The notes under the pieces were generated by a model. That model worked only from the letters and a program-made list of their open reading frames with translations. It did no database searches and had not been told where the DNA came from. Positions 43,849 through 52,093 of a DNA stretch of 64,000 nucleotides are shown here, piece by piece (positions within the stretch are counted from its first letter, which is position 1; the number at the start of each line of letters is the position of its first letter). The translations under genes were made by a program, and so were the position numbers. Source of the stretch: Paenibacillus macerans (GTDB lineage: Bacteria > Bacillota > Bacilli > Paenibacillales > Paenibacillaceae); contig NZ_JAMBOE010000001.1 of assembly GCF_023715465.1 (NCBI RefSeq), positions 186,001-250,000 on the forward strand. Direction: 5' to 3'.

Positions 43849-44047
43849 TTCAATCTCCTATCTTAGCAACATCTATTGGCAAAGGATCAAGCTCTTGTCC
43901 TCACTTCGACACAAGAACTTGTTTCCTTCACAAACACAAAGCTTCGGCTTGCTGCTTATTCTTGTTAAGCTAACTGGCAGGATACTTCAAGTGATACATT
44001 GAAATATTAGAGCGTTTTGAGAAAATGTATGTTAGGAAGGTGATGAA

Positions 44048-44842
44048 ATGGGGCTATCTAACGAAATATTAAATTCATTTAATCTTTGTGGGGATATTAT
44101 TCCATTGACTGGTGGGCAGAATACAGCAGTAAGAGTTGGTAATGCTGTATTAAAGCCTGTGGATGACATAAATCATTGTGAATGGTTACTTAATATTATT
44201 TACAATTTAAATCCTCAGGGCTATAGGTTATCTAAGCCTATTAAAAGTAAATACGGTACTTTTGTGTATAGAGGATGGGCTTGCACTCAGTATGAAATGG
44301 GCAAGGATACGAAAGGTCGAATAGAAGAAAAACTTCATGTATCGAGGTTATTTCACCGAGATTTATCTTCAATTAATTTTCATGACTTCCCTTATACTGA
44401 AAATCCTTGGTCAAAGGGTCATCGTATAGCATGGCAAATAGATGAATTGTCAAGGGGCTTGCCAAGAGAGACGCGAGAAATTATTATTTCTATACTTAGA
44501 ATGGTAAGCCTAAAAGAGCAATATAATATGCAGATTGTTCATGGCGATTTGTCGGGCAATATTCTTTTTGACGAGGCTATGAGTCCTTTAGTAATTGATT
44601 TTTCCCCTACAATTGCCCCAGTAGAATATGCAGAAGCCATTTTAGTTTGTGATTGTATAGCACGGCAAGGAAGCAAGGTTTCTGAGATAGATCTGCTACC
44701 AAATGATAAACTGTATAGAGAAATGATAATACGAGCTATTATTTTCCGTTTAACGGTTTCTGCAATTTTTTCAAAAGGTAATTTTGATAAATTTTCGAAA
44801 GAGTATGAGGCATTCAAACCCATAATTGAGTATATCAAGTAG
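44048..44842 (+). CDS. APH-like (aminoglycoside phosphotransferase-fold) kinase
   Basis: 264 residues. The Brenner motif IVHGDLSGNILF (His165-Gly-Asp167...Asn171) and VIDFS (Asp184) are the catalytic and metal sites; Lys36 (VLKP) is the likely ATP-binding Lys. It resembles small-molecule kinases related to aminoglycoside/homoserine kinases. Its substrate is unknown. Base composition is strikingly AT-rich compared with neighbours to the left, pointing to horizontal acquisition together with the next two genes. GGAAGG precedes the ATG. Confidence 0.8.
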   Translation: MGLSNEILNSFNLCGDIIPLTGGQNTAVRVGNAVLKPVDDINHCEWLLNIIYNLNPQGYRLSKPIKSKYGTFVYRGWACTQYEMGKDTKGRIEEKLHVSRLFHRDLSSINFHDFPYTENPWSKGHRIAWQIDELSRGLPRETREIIISILRMVSLKEQYNMQIVHGDLSGNILFDEAMSPLVIDFSPTIAPVEYAEAILVCDCIARQGSKVSEIDLLPNDKLYREMIIRAIIFRLTVSAIFSKGNFDKFSKEYEAFKPIIEYIK

Positions 44843-44876
44843 AGTTTATTATTGGGGGGGACAGGTACGATAGCTT

Positions 44877-44908
44877 AGAAAACCGCCTTTTCAACAAGAC
44901 GGTTTTCT
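44877..44908 (+). terminator. terminator of the APH-like kinase gene
   Basis: A perfect AGAAAACCG / CGGTTTTCT hairpin lies 34 bp after the stop and is followed by TAT. Confidence 0.75.
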
Positions 44909-45009
44909 TATGGTCAAATATCAACATTAGAATTTAACATAGCCTAAAACAAAAAAAGCCGCGAAATTCTTTTCATTGTCAATATTTCAAGTGGAGTTAT
45001 CCAATCAAT

Positions 45010-45198
45010 TTAATCGTTTTCAATATTAATACATTCATAACATTGGTCACATATTATGTCATGAAGTTTAGCAAAACCACTAAGAGATACGCGCCCACTC
45101 AATTCTTCTGCACGAACAATTAAAGCTACTTTTTCTCTGTCACTAACTTCTCGTCCGCAATTACTACATGTTAGCTTTGATTTATTCAACACTTCCAC
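45010..45198 (-). CDS. small zinc-ribbon-like protein
   Basis: 62 residues with two CxxC knuckles, CSNCG near residues 11-15 and CDQCY near 50-54, spaced as in small zinc ribbons. The first codon is GTG after GAGGT; TTG four codons in is an alternative. Similar short Bacillus proteins are sometimes mislabelled as hydroxamate ABC components; nothing here supports transport. The function is unknown. It lies in the AT-rich patch. Confidence 0.65.
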   Translation of the reverse strand: MEVLNKSKLTCSNCGREVSDREKVALIVRAEELSGRVSLSGFAKLHDIICDQCYECINIEND

Positions 45199-45296
45199 GC
45201 ACCTCTAATCTGAATCTTCAAACTAATTTCTTTATTCTATTTGAAAAGGTATATTAACAAATAATAATACACCTTAAAATGTTAATCCATCACGCC

Positions 45297-45935
45297 TTAT
45301 AATACACCGTTCATTCCACCAAACATCCGGCCAAGAACATTAAAATATATCATGATAAAAGATAATATCAGGGCTATTGGAAGGATGACCAAAATGTTCA
45401 TTTTCTTTTTCGGAATGGTAAACAACAAAACAACGATCATAATTAAATATATTCCCATAAGCAATGGTATTAAATAATAATGCTGGTGAATAGGCAAGTA
45501 AGCGTTGCGCAATTCAAACCCTTCTGACAGCAATAGTGTGATTGGAAGGGAGGAAACAATATTAGCGAACAATCCGTTTCCACGCGCATACCACATCAAA
45601 TAAGCACAAACAGGAGATACCACCGCGCAAATCCCCCAAAAAACAATGGCTCTTTGTGGAAAAAAATGCAGCATTATCGTTGTGTAAGTATAATAAACGG
45701 CCAGCATCGACCCAAAAAAGGCGAACACTTTTACAGCCGCTAGTTTGGGCGAATTGCTGAAAACCGATAAAAGTGCTGCAACAAATACCCATATACCAAG
45801 ACGTCCACCGATATCGTCAAAAATCGGATTGATATTCGGACTATCCACAAGTTTTGCTGCTAAACCTAAAATAACCCCGATAATAATTGCAAATATTATT
45901 GATAAAACTTTTTGTTTTCTATTTGAAACCTCTAT
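45297..45935 (-). CDS. DUF6518-like membrane protein, apparent ATA start
   Basis: Using ATG/GTG/TTG the frame starts at GTG 45848 and lacks its first helix. Upstream in the same frame 29 codons encode a convincing first helix (VLSIIFAIIIGVILGLAAK) continuous with VDSPNINPIFDDIGGRLG. AAAGGAGGAG ends seven bases before an ATA at 45935 and no standard start codon lies between. So either initiation occurs at ATA, or an ATG has mutated to ATA. The protein has about six helices; function is unknown. Confidence 0.6.
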   Translation of the reverse strand: MEVSNRKQKVLSIIFAIIIGVILGLAAKLVDSPNINPIFDDIGGRLGIWVFVAALLSVFSNSPKLAAVKVFAFFGSMLAVYYTYTTIMLHFFPQRAIVFWGICAVVSPVCAYLMWYARGNGLFANIVSSLPITLLLSEGFELRNAYLPIHQHYYLIPLLMGIYLIMIVVLLFTIPKKKMNILVILPIALILSFIMIYFNVLGRMFGGMNGVL

Positions 45936-46189
45936 TTAACTCTCCTCCTTTCAGCCCTTGAGCTGAAGGTGTTCAAAGAATTAGTATGGGGGCTGGCAAA
46001 ATAGAAAAACACCGCCTCGTTTGGTAAAGCGAGAGTGGCGAGCTTCTACGATCAGACAGAAGAGGTGTCCTTCATTGTTATAGACCATCAGCCCCGACCT
46101 AAATCAACTGCTAAGGGCGTTGAAAGCTTGAGGATAGGGAAGTGGGGTGAGCGGAAGATCAACACTCGTTGTCCGGAGACTTTGCACGA

Positions 46190-46336
46190 TTATCCCATTT
46201 GATCAGGTAGCAGAAAGAAAGACAAGCTCGGGAGAAAAAAATGCCACTTCATCGCGATCAGCGCCTCCATACAGTCCTGCTCGCTGTTATAACGGCTGGT
46301 GAATGATTGAAGTTCCGTTCCCGCATTGGCTTCCAT
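46190..46336 (-). pseudogene. N-terminal fragment of an IS1595-type transposase
   Basis: The 48-codon frame reads SFTSRYNSEQDCMEALIAMKW, one residue longer than shown regions allow to be random, and matches the start of IS1595-family transposases, where WPNGFVCPxC normally follows. Here similarity stops at the Trp (about 46245) and unrelated residues run to a stop. The zinc ribbon and the whole catalytic domain are missing. Confidence 0.55.
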
Positions 46337-46365
46337 GTTCGCTCGCCCCCGAATCAAAAGTTTAC

Positions 46366-46416
46366 GAACGCACGTTCTATTTACCTCATTTTACCAAACG
46401 TACGTTCCTTTATCAA
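46366..46416 (-). promoter_or_regulatory. promoter with two TetR-like palindromes
   Basis: On the minus strand TTGATA (46411-46416) and TAAAAT (46388-46393) are 17 bp apart. AACGTACGTT (46397-46406) fills the spacer and GAACGCACGTTC (46366-46377) lies just after the start point; their centres are 30 bp apart. The layout suits a TetR-regulated promoter, but no matching intact gene follows. Confidence 0.55.
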
Positions 46417-47191
46417 GTCTAAAATCTCATCTGAACCGCATCATTTTTTTCCTCATCTTTTTTATTTTTTTCTTCTCTCTTTTGTTGGAACCCTTGCCTA
46501 ACCTCACCCCCTGCTCTGAACGAAAGGGATAATCGTGCAAAGGCAAGTAGCAGGCAGGGACACCAAGACATGAACCCTTGGGATGGCCCCCTCACCTGGC
46601 GTCGATTTGCGACACTGATCGAGGGCGGCTACGGTGCAAAAGGTAGCTGCGCTGACCTCGGCGGATCGTGACGCCCTCTTCATCGTTGACGCTGCCATAC
46701 TTCCATGTTTGAGCGGAACCGCAGTAAAGCGGTCGAGTTGCTTGCCTGGTTTAGGGAAGACACTGTCCGCCTCTGATTCAGCGTCAACTCCTGCAATGGA
46801 TTGCTGCTCTGGGACTTAATCGTGGTAACAGTTTTGGTTGTCTTAAACATGGTGGCGTTTTTCAGACTCTCCGTCGGCCAAGAGGCCGATGCCAAACCGA
46901 ACGCGTAGGAAAAGATTACTTTGCTCAATACACCGGGCATGCTCGGTGACGCTGCCTTCGCCTACGACTTGAACATTGAAATGGAGGGGAAACGGGGCCA
47001 TAGGAAGAGAGGGGGGAAATCGCATTTTTTATTGTATAGCCCTAAATGAGATGTACTTTTGCAGTTGAATCCATCAAGCCGGCCTCCTTCCCATTGTCTT
47101 CATATAAAAAACGAACATCTGCCAAAGCTCTTACGGCGTTCAGCACAATTCCCGGAGCTGATTCATAAAGCCGCCGCGAACGAAAGTTGAG

Positions 47192-48061
47192 TTATAAATC
47201 CTTGCGGACAAAACGGCGTAGCCCAAGGCAAAAGAGCAAAACAGTGTAAAGTAACGAGTAGACCAAAAAGGCTGTCGAGGGAATTTCGCCGATACCGAAC
47301 GGTCCAGTATCGCCCACCGGTATTAGTCCGCTGATATCCTCGAAGCTGAACAGCACCGCCTGCATTTTCCGCTGCAGCGCGTCGGCCGGCATAATCAGCT
47401 GCAGAACACCTGCCACATTGTTCAAGGTTTGCAAAGGCTCAGGCTCCAGACCAAGCGAACTGGTGATTTTACTGATCATGCCGCCAAGCCAGCCTGCCCC
47501 ATAAAGCATTGTCATCACCACACCGTTCGCAACGGAGGACAAGTAGCCGGAACCGAACATGGACACGGTAACGAGCAAAGGAATAACCGAGGCATAGAGC
47601 AGGAATGCCTGAACCAATACAACCGGGTCACGTGGAATTGCGGCATGGATATCGGTAATCCACAAAATCAGGCTATATAAAATCAAGGCATAAAGTACGC
47701 CCAGAGAAACGTAACCGAGCCAGCGTCCCGTATACCATTTCCACCTCGGAAGCGGCCGCGGCAGCATCGCCTGCATCACCCCCTGCTCTGCCTCGCCGGC
47801 AATCGCGGAAAACGAACTGAATATAGCCAAAAAAGCGAGCACAAAGCTGGCGAAGAAAAAACCGAGCATCAAAATAAACATCCCGACCGTATATTGCTGG
47901 ATTAGTCCTTCATTATTATTTGTATTTATGGTTCCCCTGTCCCCGATGGCTCCGGCAATAAACCAAAAGCCCAGCAGGAATACGGCTGTTAATAAAAGCG
48001 TAAGCAGCAAGACACGTTTACGCAGCAGCTCCTTCCAGGTCATAACCCAAATTATTCTCAT
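47192..48061 (-). CDS. ABC-2 type transporter permease
   Basis: 289 residues with about six membrane helices and the ABC-2 feature MQAMLPRPLPRWKWYTGRWLGY in the first cytoplasmic loop. Its start overlaps the ATPase stop by four bases. With the ATPase it forms an exporter or a resistance transporter of the NosY/BcrB kind. The substrate is unknown; being under an ECF sigma points to envelope-active compounds. Confidence 0.88.
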   Translation of the reverse strand: MRIIWVMTWKELLRKRVLLLTLLLTAVFLLGFWFIAGAIGDRGTINTNNNEGLIQQYTVGMFILMLGFFFASFVLAFLAIFSSFSAIAGEAEQGVMQAMLPRPLPRWKWYTGRWLGYVSLGVLYALILYSLILWITDIHAAIPRDPVVLVQAFLLYASVIPLLVTVSMFGSGYLSSVANGVVMTMLYGAGWLGGMISKITSSLGLEPEPLQTLNNVAGVLQLIMPADALQRKMQAVLFSFEDISGLIPVGDTGPFGIGEIPSTAFLVYSLLYTVLLFCLGLRRFVRKDL

Positions 48062-49041
48062 TCCTGTTCCCCCCTATGATTGAGCCCGGCAACAGCTTCC
48101 ATGAACCACTCCTCTAAACGTTCACGGACTTTGGCAACTTCATACAGCGTCATTCCTTGACCGATCAGCAGCGTATTAATCCAACCTGCCTGTTCTTCGC
48201 TTTCCAGCTCCGCTTCAAGCCACACGGTATCACCCGCACTTCCGGTGCCGGTCATGCCAGCTTCGCCTTTTTCATCGGCAGCTATCCGAAAGCTGAAGCC
48301 TGTCGTCTCATGAAGCCAGGACAGCAAAAAAGGCGAAAATCCGCCGACTTTAAAACGCCAGCAGACTCGCTTCTGAAGTACTTCGGCTACCCGTCCATGA
48401 CGGAGCACTTGCCCGTTATTCAAGAGCGCCATGCGGTCGCACAGCACTTCTACATCCTCCAGCAGATGGGAGTTCAAGAATATCGTTTTCCCCTGCTGCT
48501 TTAATTCTTCAAGGATCGCCCGGACATGCATTCTGCCGACAGGATCCATGGCGGACGACGGCTCGTCCAGGAAAACTACCGCCGGATCGTTTACGAGAGC
48601 GCAAGCCAGTCCAAGCCGCTGCTGCATGCCTTTGGAATAGTGCTTAACCCGGTCCTTCCCCCGTTTGCCCACACCCACCCTGTGCAGTAGCTCAGGGATT
48701 CTCCGGTTCGCCTCCTGCTTGTCCAAGCCGCATAGTCGCGCGTGCAACCGGACGACCTCATCGCCGGTCAGCCATTCCTGATACCGGTACAGCTCAGGCA
48801 AATATCCGATCTGCCGATTCGCCTCAATTGTCCCAATGGGCGCGCCCATGATGCTCGCCTCGCCGGCCGTCGGATGGATCAGTCCGACCAGCATTTTCAC
48901 GAACGTGCTTTTGCCGGCACCGTTAGGACCGAGGAAGCCAAAGGCTTCCCCTTTTCCTACAGTGATGGTGACATTTCGGCAGCCGCGTCCGTTGCTGTAC
49001 TCCTTGGTCAACCCGTTAGCGTCGATGGCCGCCTCCGTCAT
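48058..49041 (-). CDS. ABC transporter ATP-binding protein
   Basis: 327 residues. Walker A is GPNGAGKST (about 39-47), the Q-loop is in YLPELYR, the signature region YSKGMQQRLGLA, Walker B VVFLDEPSSAMDP, and the H-loop NSHLLED. The C-terminal extension (about 220-327) is typical of BcrA/CcmA-type ATPases. It overlaps the anti-sigma stop and the permease start by four bases each, so the four genes are translated as a unit. Confidence 0.93.
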   Translation of the reverse strand: MTEAAIDANGLTKEYSNGRGCRNVTITVGKGEAFGFLGPNGAGKSTFVKMLVGLIHPTAGEASIMGAPIGTIEANRQIGYLPELYRYQEWLTGDEVVRLHARLCGLDKQEANRRIPELLHRVGVGKRGKDRVKHYSKGMQQRLGLACALVNDPAVVFLDEPSSAMDPVGRMHVRAILEELKQQGKTIFLNSHLLEDVEVLCDRMALLNNGQVLRHGRVAEVLQKRVCWRFKVGGFSPFLLSWLHETTGFSFRIAADEKGEAGMTGTGSAGDTVWLEAELESEEQAGWINTLLIGQGMTLYEVAKVRERLEEWFMEAVAGLNHRGEQE

Positions 49042-50144
49042 GCCCCAACCAGCTCCTTCAATTTGTTCATGAAATCAGCTTCCGTTGCGTAGGCAGACCC
49101 GCCTTGAAAGCAGAACAACTGTCCGTCTTTAATCCAGATAGCCGTACGGTCTGTCAGGCTGCTGTACTCGCGTTCTTCAACAAGCACCTTGGTGCCGCCA
49201 ATCGTGAGATCATCGGTTTTGGCGTTTTTATCAACGATATACGGCATTGGAATCGATCCTGAAAGGATGCGGGTCTGCTGCAACTGGTCTTTCAGATTGG
49301 CAGGCAAAATCGGCAGCTGCAGCACAGCCTCGAGAGCTTCTTCCACATCAACAGACGGATCCACCGTAATTTCCGGCGCCTGCATCTGTGCCAGGGATGC
49401 CCAATGCCCCTGATCTGTATTCAAATCGTAATTTACACTTTCATGAAGGGTTAAGGTGATCGCTTTTCCGTCAATCGATTCCGGCAGCACCTTCGTTGCG
49501 CCCACACGCTGCATGGCCTGATTCAACTCTTTGACATTCATCTTCATTGTGATTTCGTTTGAAGGGCTAATATAGACTTTCTCTTCGCCGCCTGTCAGAT
49601 CAGGGGACAGAAGCTGATACCCCAGCCGGGAAGCCGCCTGTTCGCGGGTAAATTCCCCTTGAACGGTTCCTCCCCTGGTTGTAAACTGCCCGAATGTATT
49701 GTCCTTGCTGAACGTTTCGCCTGGAGTCAACTGATAAAACAGGCTTTCAAGCGTATCGCTGTCAACCGTTGCGATCTCCTGCACCCGGAATTGGTTCAAA
49801 ATCGCCGCAAGCGCGTTATTTCCCATAGGGGTGGCAAGAACGGCGCCGAAGATGACGGCTGCCGCTGCGGCCGCTACCCACTTGCGGGCACTGCTTGCCC
49901 GGCGGCGGGAGGCTTTTGCCGGAGCCGGAGCTTCAGTTGTCAGCTGAGATGCCTCATTGGAAGCTGCGGCTGAAACTGCTGGCGCCGGAAGAGAATCGAC
50001 AAGCTTCAAATCGTTCTGCTCACTCTCCGAGCCCCATGTCTCCCATTTGTCGTTTATCGGCTCCGCTGCCAGTTTCTCTTGCAGCCTTTCCCAAGCTTCG
50101 CGTGTTCTTTTATCCTCACCAGAGTTATGCGGATTGCTCATCAT
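49038..50144 (-). CDS. putative anti-sigma factor with extracytoplasmic domain
   Basis: 368 residues. A cytoplasmic acidic/Trp-rich N-terminus (about 1-85; REAWERLQEKLAAEP) precedes one membrane helix (about 90-108, VAAAAAAVIFGAVLATPMG) and a large outer domain with DUF4367-like features (LGYQLLSPDL, WIKDGQLFCFQG). It lies between sigma and ABC genes, so it likely holds the sigma inactive until an envelope signal arrives. No HxxxCxxC zinc motif is present. Confidence 0.78.
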   Translation of the reverse strand: MMSNPHNSGEDKRTREAWERLQEKLAAEPINDKWETWGSESEQNDLKLVDSLPAPAVSAAASNEASQLTTEAPAPAKASRRRASSARKWVAAAAAAVIFGAVLATPMGNNALAAILNQFRVQEIATVDSDTLESLFYQLTPGETFSKDNTFGQFTTRGGTVQGEFTREQAASRLGYQLLSPDLTGGEEKVYISPSNEITMKMNVKELNQAMQRVGATKVLPESIDGKAITLTLHESVNYDLNTDQGHWASLAQMQAPEITVDPSVDVEEALEAVLQLPILPANLKDQLQQTRILSGSIPMPYIVDKNAKTDDLTIGGTKVLVEEREYSSLTDRTAIWIKDGQLFCFQGGSAYATEADFMNKLKELVGA

Positions 50145-50167
50145 ATTTTTTCAATCCTTTCCGATTA

Positions 50168-50686
50168 TTAATCCTGCCGGGCTATGGCCTTGGTGGCTGT
50201 GGCCTGCAGCTTGCGTGTCGCTCTTTGCAGCAGACTGCCGATCAGCGGCTGCCTGACATTAAGCTCCTGTGCGATCTCCGCGTAGCTGTAGCCCGAATAG
50301 CGGAGAAGCAGCGCCTGGCGGTCCCGTTCGGGAAGGCTGTCCAGCCAGGCCCGGACTTCTTCCTGATCCATTTGGCGCATAAGCGTCTCTTCTCCGGATT
50401 CAGGAGCGGCCTCCCTCTCGTACATCATTTCCTGCTTGTTTTGCAGTTTTCTCTCTCTTGCTTTTTTCTCCAGATAATCGTATCCGATTCTTGTCAGTAC
50501 CCGGTGCAGCCATGCCCCCAAAGCTTCCGGGTTGTCCGGCGGGTTTCTGTACAGCCTGAGGAATACCTCCTGCGCCAAATCATCGGCCGCGGCTTCATCA
50601 CGCACCAGGGCGGTCAGTTTTCTGTGTACGGTTGGATAATGCTCATAAAATATGTTGCGGAATGCCGAGGATTCCGGAATACTCAT
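50168..50686 (-). CDS. ECF-type RNA polymerase sigma factor
   Basis: 172 residues with region 2 (FYEHYPTVHRKLTALV, AADDLAQEVFLRLYR) and region 4 (YSGYSYAEIAQELNVRQPLIGSLLQR). The ATG follows AAAGGAGG. It leads a four-gene operon with the anti-sigma factor (23-bp gap) and the ABC pair. It presumably directs its own operon. Confidence 0.92.
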   Translation of the reverse strand: MSIPESSAFRNIFYEHYPTVHRKLTALVRDEAAADDLAQEVFLRLYRNPPDNPEALGAWLHRVLTRIGYDYLEKKARERKLQNKQEMMYEREAAPESGEETLMRQMDQEEVRAWLDSLPERDRQALLLRYSGYSYAEIAQELNVRQPLIGSLLQRATRKLQATATKAIARQD

Positions 50687-50892
50687 TTCGTATTTGCCTC
50701 CTTTCAGCTGCAGCTATTAGAAAGACGAACCCTTTTTATGTTTTGTAGCATGATTTGAAGAATTTTTTCGGACCAATCATATTTTGATTCTACAGGTGCT
50801 GTCCCAAAAGTAGCTAATTTATAGAAAAAGGGCAATCCCTGAGCCATTTTCAATGACTCTTATGAGACTACCCCTGTTACCAAAAAAGTTTT

Positions 50893-51033
50893 TCAATTTT
50901 TGTTGGCTGACTTTTTTTTACTTTCGTTATTCTTCTCTATATAGGTCCAAGTATAATATGCAGCCCAAAATAAGAGAGAAACAACTAATGCTAACGGTTT
51001 AAATGGTTCAGGTAAATAAATTACAAGGAGTAT
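50893..51033 (-). CDS. possible small membrane peptide or gene tail
   Basis: A frame with one hydrophobic helix (PLALVVSLLFWAAYYTWTY) and a Lys-rich tail. It opens only at non-standard codons (ATA 51033 after GGAG), and that GGAG is also part of a hairpin, so it may be the 3' remnant of a membrane-protein gene. Confidence 0.25.
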   Translation of the reverse strand: MLLVIYLPEPFKPLALVVSLLFWAAYYTWTYIEKNNESKKKSANKN

Positions 51034-51044
51034 TCCAACTCCTT
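51025..51044 (+). terminator. small hairpin with T-rich tail
   Basis: AAGGAGT / ACTCCTT around a 6-base loop is followed by TTATTTA. It would terminate plus-strand transcription, though no plus-strand gene precedes it now. Confidence 0.4.
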
Positions 51045-51266
51045 TTATTTACTATTTCCTCTATTTTACCACCCAAACTATATAGATATCGAGGCTGCTC
51101 TGATCCATACAATTAATAGTTCAACTTATATAGATTTGAATAAGCTTAATCTGCATTATACAATGAATAAAGGTTTATGCTAATTATCTGTTAGGGTTTA
51201 CTTTGAAACCGAATCGATCATGCAGCGTAACAAACTGGCAAAGGTTCTTTAAGGAGGATGAACGGT

Positions 51267-51578
51267 ATGATTATGACCACAACATCAACGATTGAAGGTT
51301 ATCCTGTAAGACAGTATCTAGGTATCGTAACCGGCGAAGTAATCATGGGCGCCAATGTGTTCAGAGACTTTCTCGCCTCGATTACTGACGTTGTCGGAGG
51401 TCGCTCGGGCGCTTACGAAGGCAAGCTGCAGGAAGCGAGAGAGACCGCGCTCGAAGAAATGAGACAGCAGGCTTCGCGTCTTGGAGCAACGGGCATTATT
51501 GGGATAGACATCGATTATGAAGTCGTACGCGAAGGAATGCTTATGGTTTCCGTTAGCGGAACAGCTGTGCTTGTGTAA
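51267..51578 (+). CDS. YbjQ/DUF74-family protein
   Basis: 103 residues matching the YbjQ (UPF0145) fold, which forms homopentamers: [26 protein letters not shown]-like helix and [21 protein letters not shown] lies nine bases before the ATG at 51267, whereas the ATG at 51258 touches the Shine-Dalgarno, so the second is chosen. The biochemical role of the family is not established; heavy-metal binding has been proposed. It is monocistronic with its own terminator. Confidence 0.88.
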   Translation: MIMTTTSTIEGYPVRQYLGIVTGEVIMGANVFRDFLASITDVVGGRSGAYEGKLQEARETALEEMRQQASRLGATGIIGIDIDYEVVREGMLMVSVSGTAVLV

Positions 51579-51593
51579 CGAGGGGATTAAAGC

Positions 51594-51618
51594 AGCCGGT
51601 CATGTTAAATGGCCGGCT
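51594..51618 (+). terminator. terminator of the YbjQ-type gene
   Basis: AGCCGGTCAT / ATGGCCGGCT hairpin (one G-T pair) around GTTAA, followed by TATTTCACTTTT. Confidence 0.75.
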
Positions 51619-51794
51619 TATTTCACTTTTGAACAATGATTGTCTTACACCAGTAAGACAGACTTTAGCCCCGATTCTTGAGGCCACAACTCATCTCAGC
51701 TAACCAGTAGCGAGGTTTAGGTTTAAAAAGGCGTGTGAAATAGTTAAGGTCCTGGAGACAGCACTGCTCGTCGATTTGAGCATGGCCCAAGCTT

Positions 51795-51998
51795 AACATA
51801 AAGACAAAAAATGTCGCTATTTCGGCCATATCCCCCGTTTTGAGCGAAATAGAGGAATATGATGTCGTTATTTTCTCGAATCACAAGGAAATGCCTGCGT
51901 TCCGGACCATTCATAGGAAAATAAGGACAAAAAGTGCCGCTAAAGGGGAAGTACATGCCCGGCTCCAGACAATAAGATCATAAAATGCCGCTATTTTT
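51795..51998. repeat. dispersed intergenic repeat, copy B (four internal units)
   Basis: Collinear with copy A at 28206-28410 over its whole length. The four internal units lie near 51802, 51850, 51923 and 51976 and share the GACAAAAA...TGTCGCTATT pattern. It lies between the convergent YbjQ and isochorismatase-type genes and makes up most of that 515-bp gene-free stretch; nothing else is seen there apart from the terminator. Confidence 0.85.
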
Positions 51999-52093
51999 AA
52001 AGCGGGGGCCCAACTAATCACTGCGAAAAAAACGAAAAGCAAACCGCACCATCAAACCTACGGTCTGCTTTTAGAAGATGTTTTATGTTCGCT

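Larger units (their letters stand above)
43689..44047. other. 359-bp intergenic region with palindrome and a tiny ORF
   Basis: Contains the palindrome at 43721-43741 and a 27-codon ORF at 43765-43848. The remainder, up to the AT-rich kinase gene, shows no further element. Composition falls from moderate GC to AT-rich across it, so it marks an edge of the accessory patch. Confidence 0.5.
45936..47191. other. 1.25-kb decayed region without an intact gene
   Basis: Apart from the IS1595-type fragment and its promoter I find only short frames broken by stops on both strands (for example around 46500-47030). Patches look like worn coding DNA but I cannot identify them. This is a likely site of past insertion and deletion next to the AT-rich accessory genes. 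Confidence 0.6.
50687..51257. other. 571-bp intergenic region with IS-end-like sequence and small frames
   Basis: At 50798-50880 the sequence begins GTGCTGTCCCAAAAGTAG and includes GGGCAATCCCTGAGCC, resembling the terminal sequence of IS1182-type elements; no transposase follows. A 46-codon minus-strand frame and a small hairpin lie further right. The rest is AT-rich with no clear element. Confidence 0.45.

Noticed and set aside
46504-47030. Overlapping short frames on both strands
   Set aside because: None is longer than about 90 codons, none has a convincing ribosome site, and I recognise no domain; treated as decayed DNA.
51744-51956. 70-codon minus-strand frame inside repeat copy B
   Set aside because: Same reason as the frame in copy A; no independent coding evidence.
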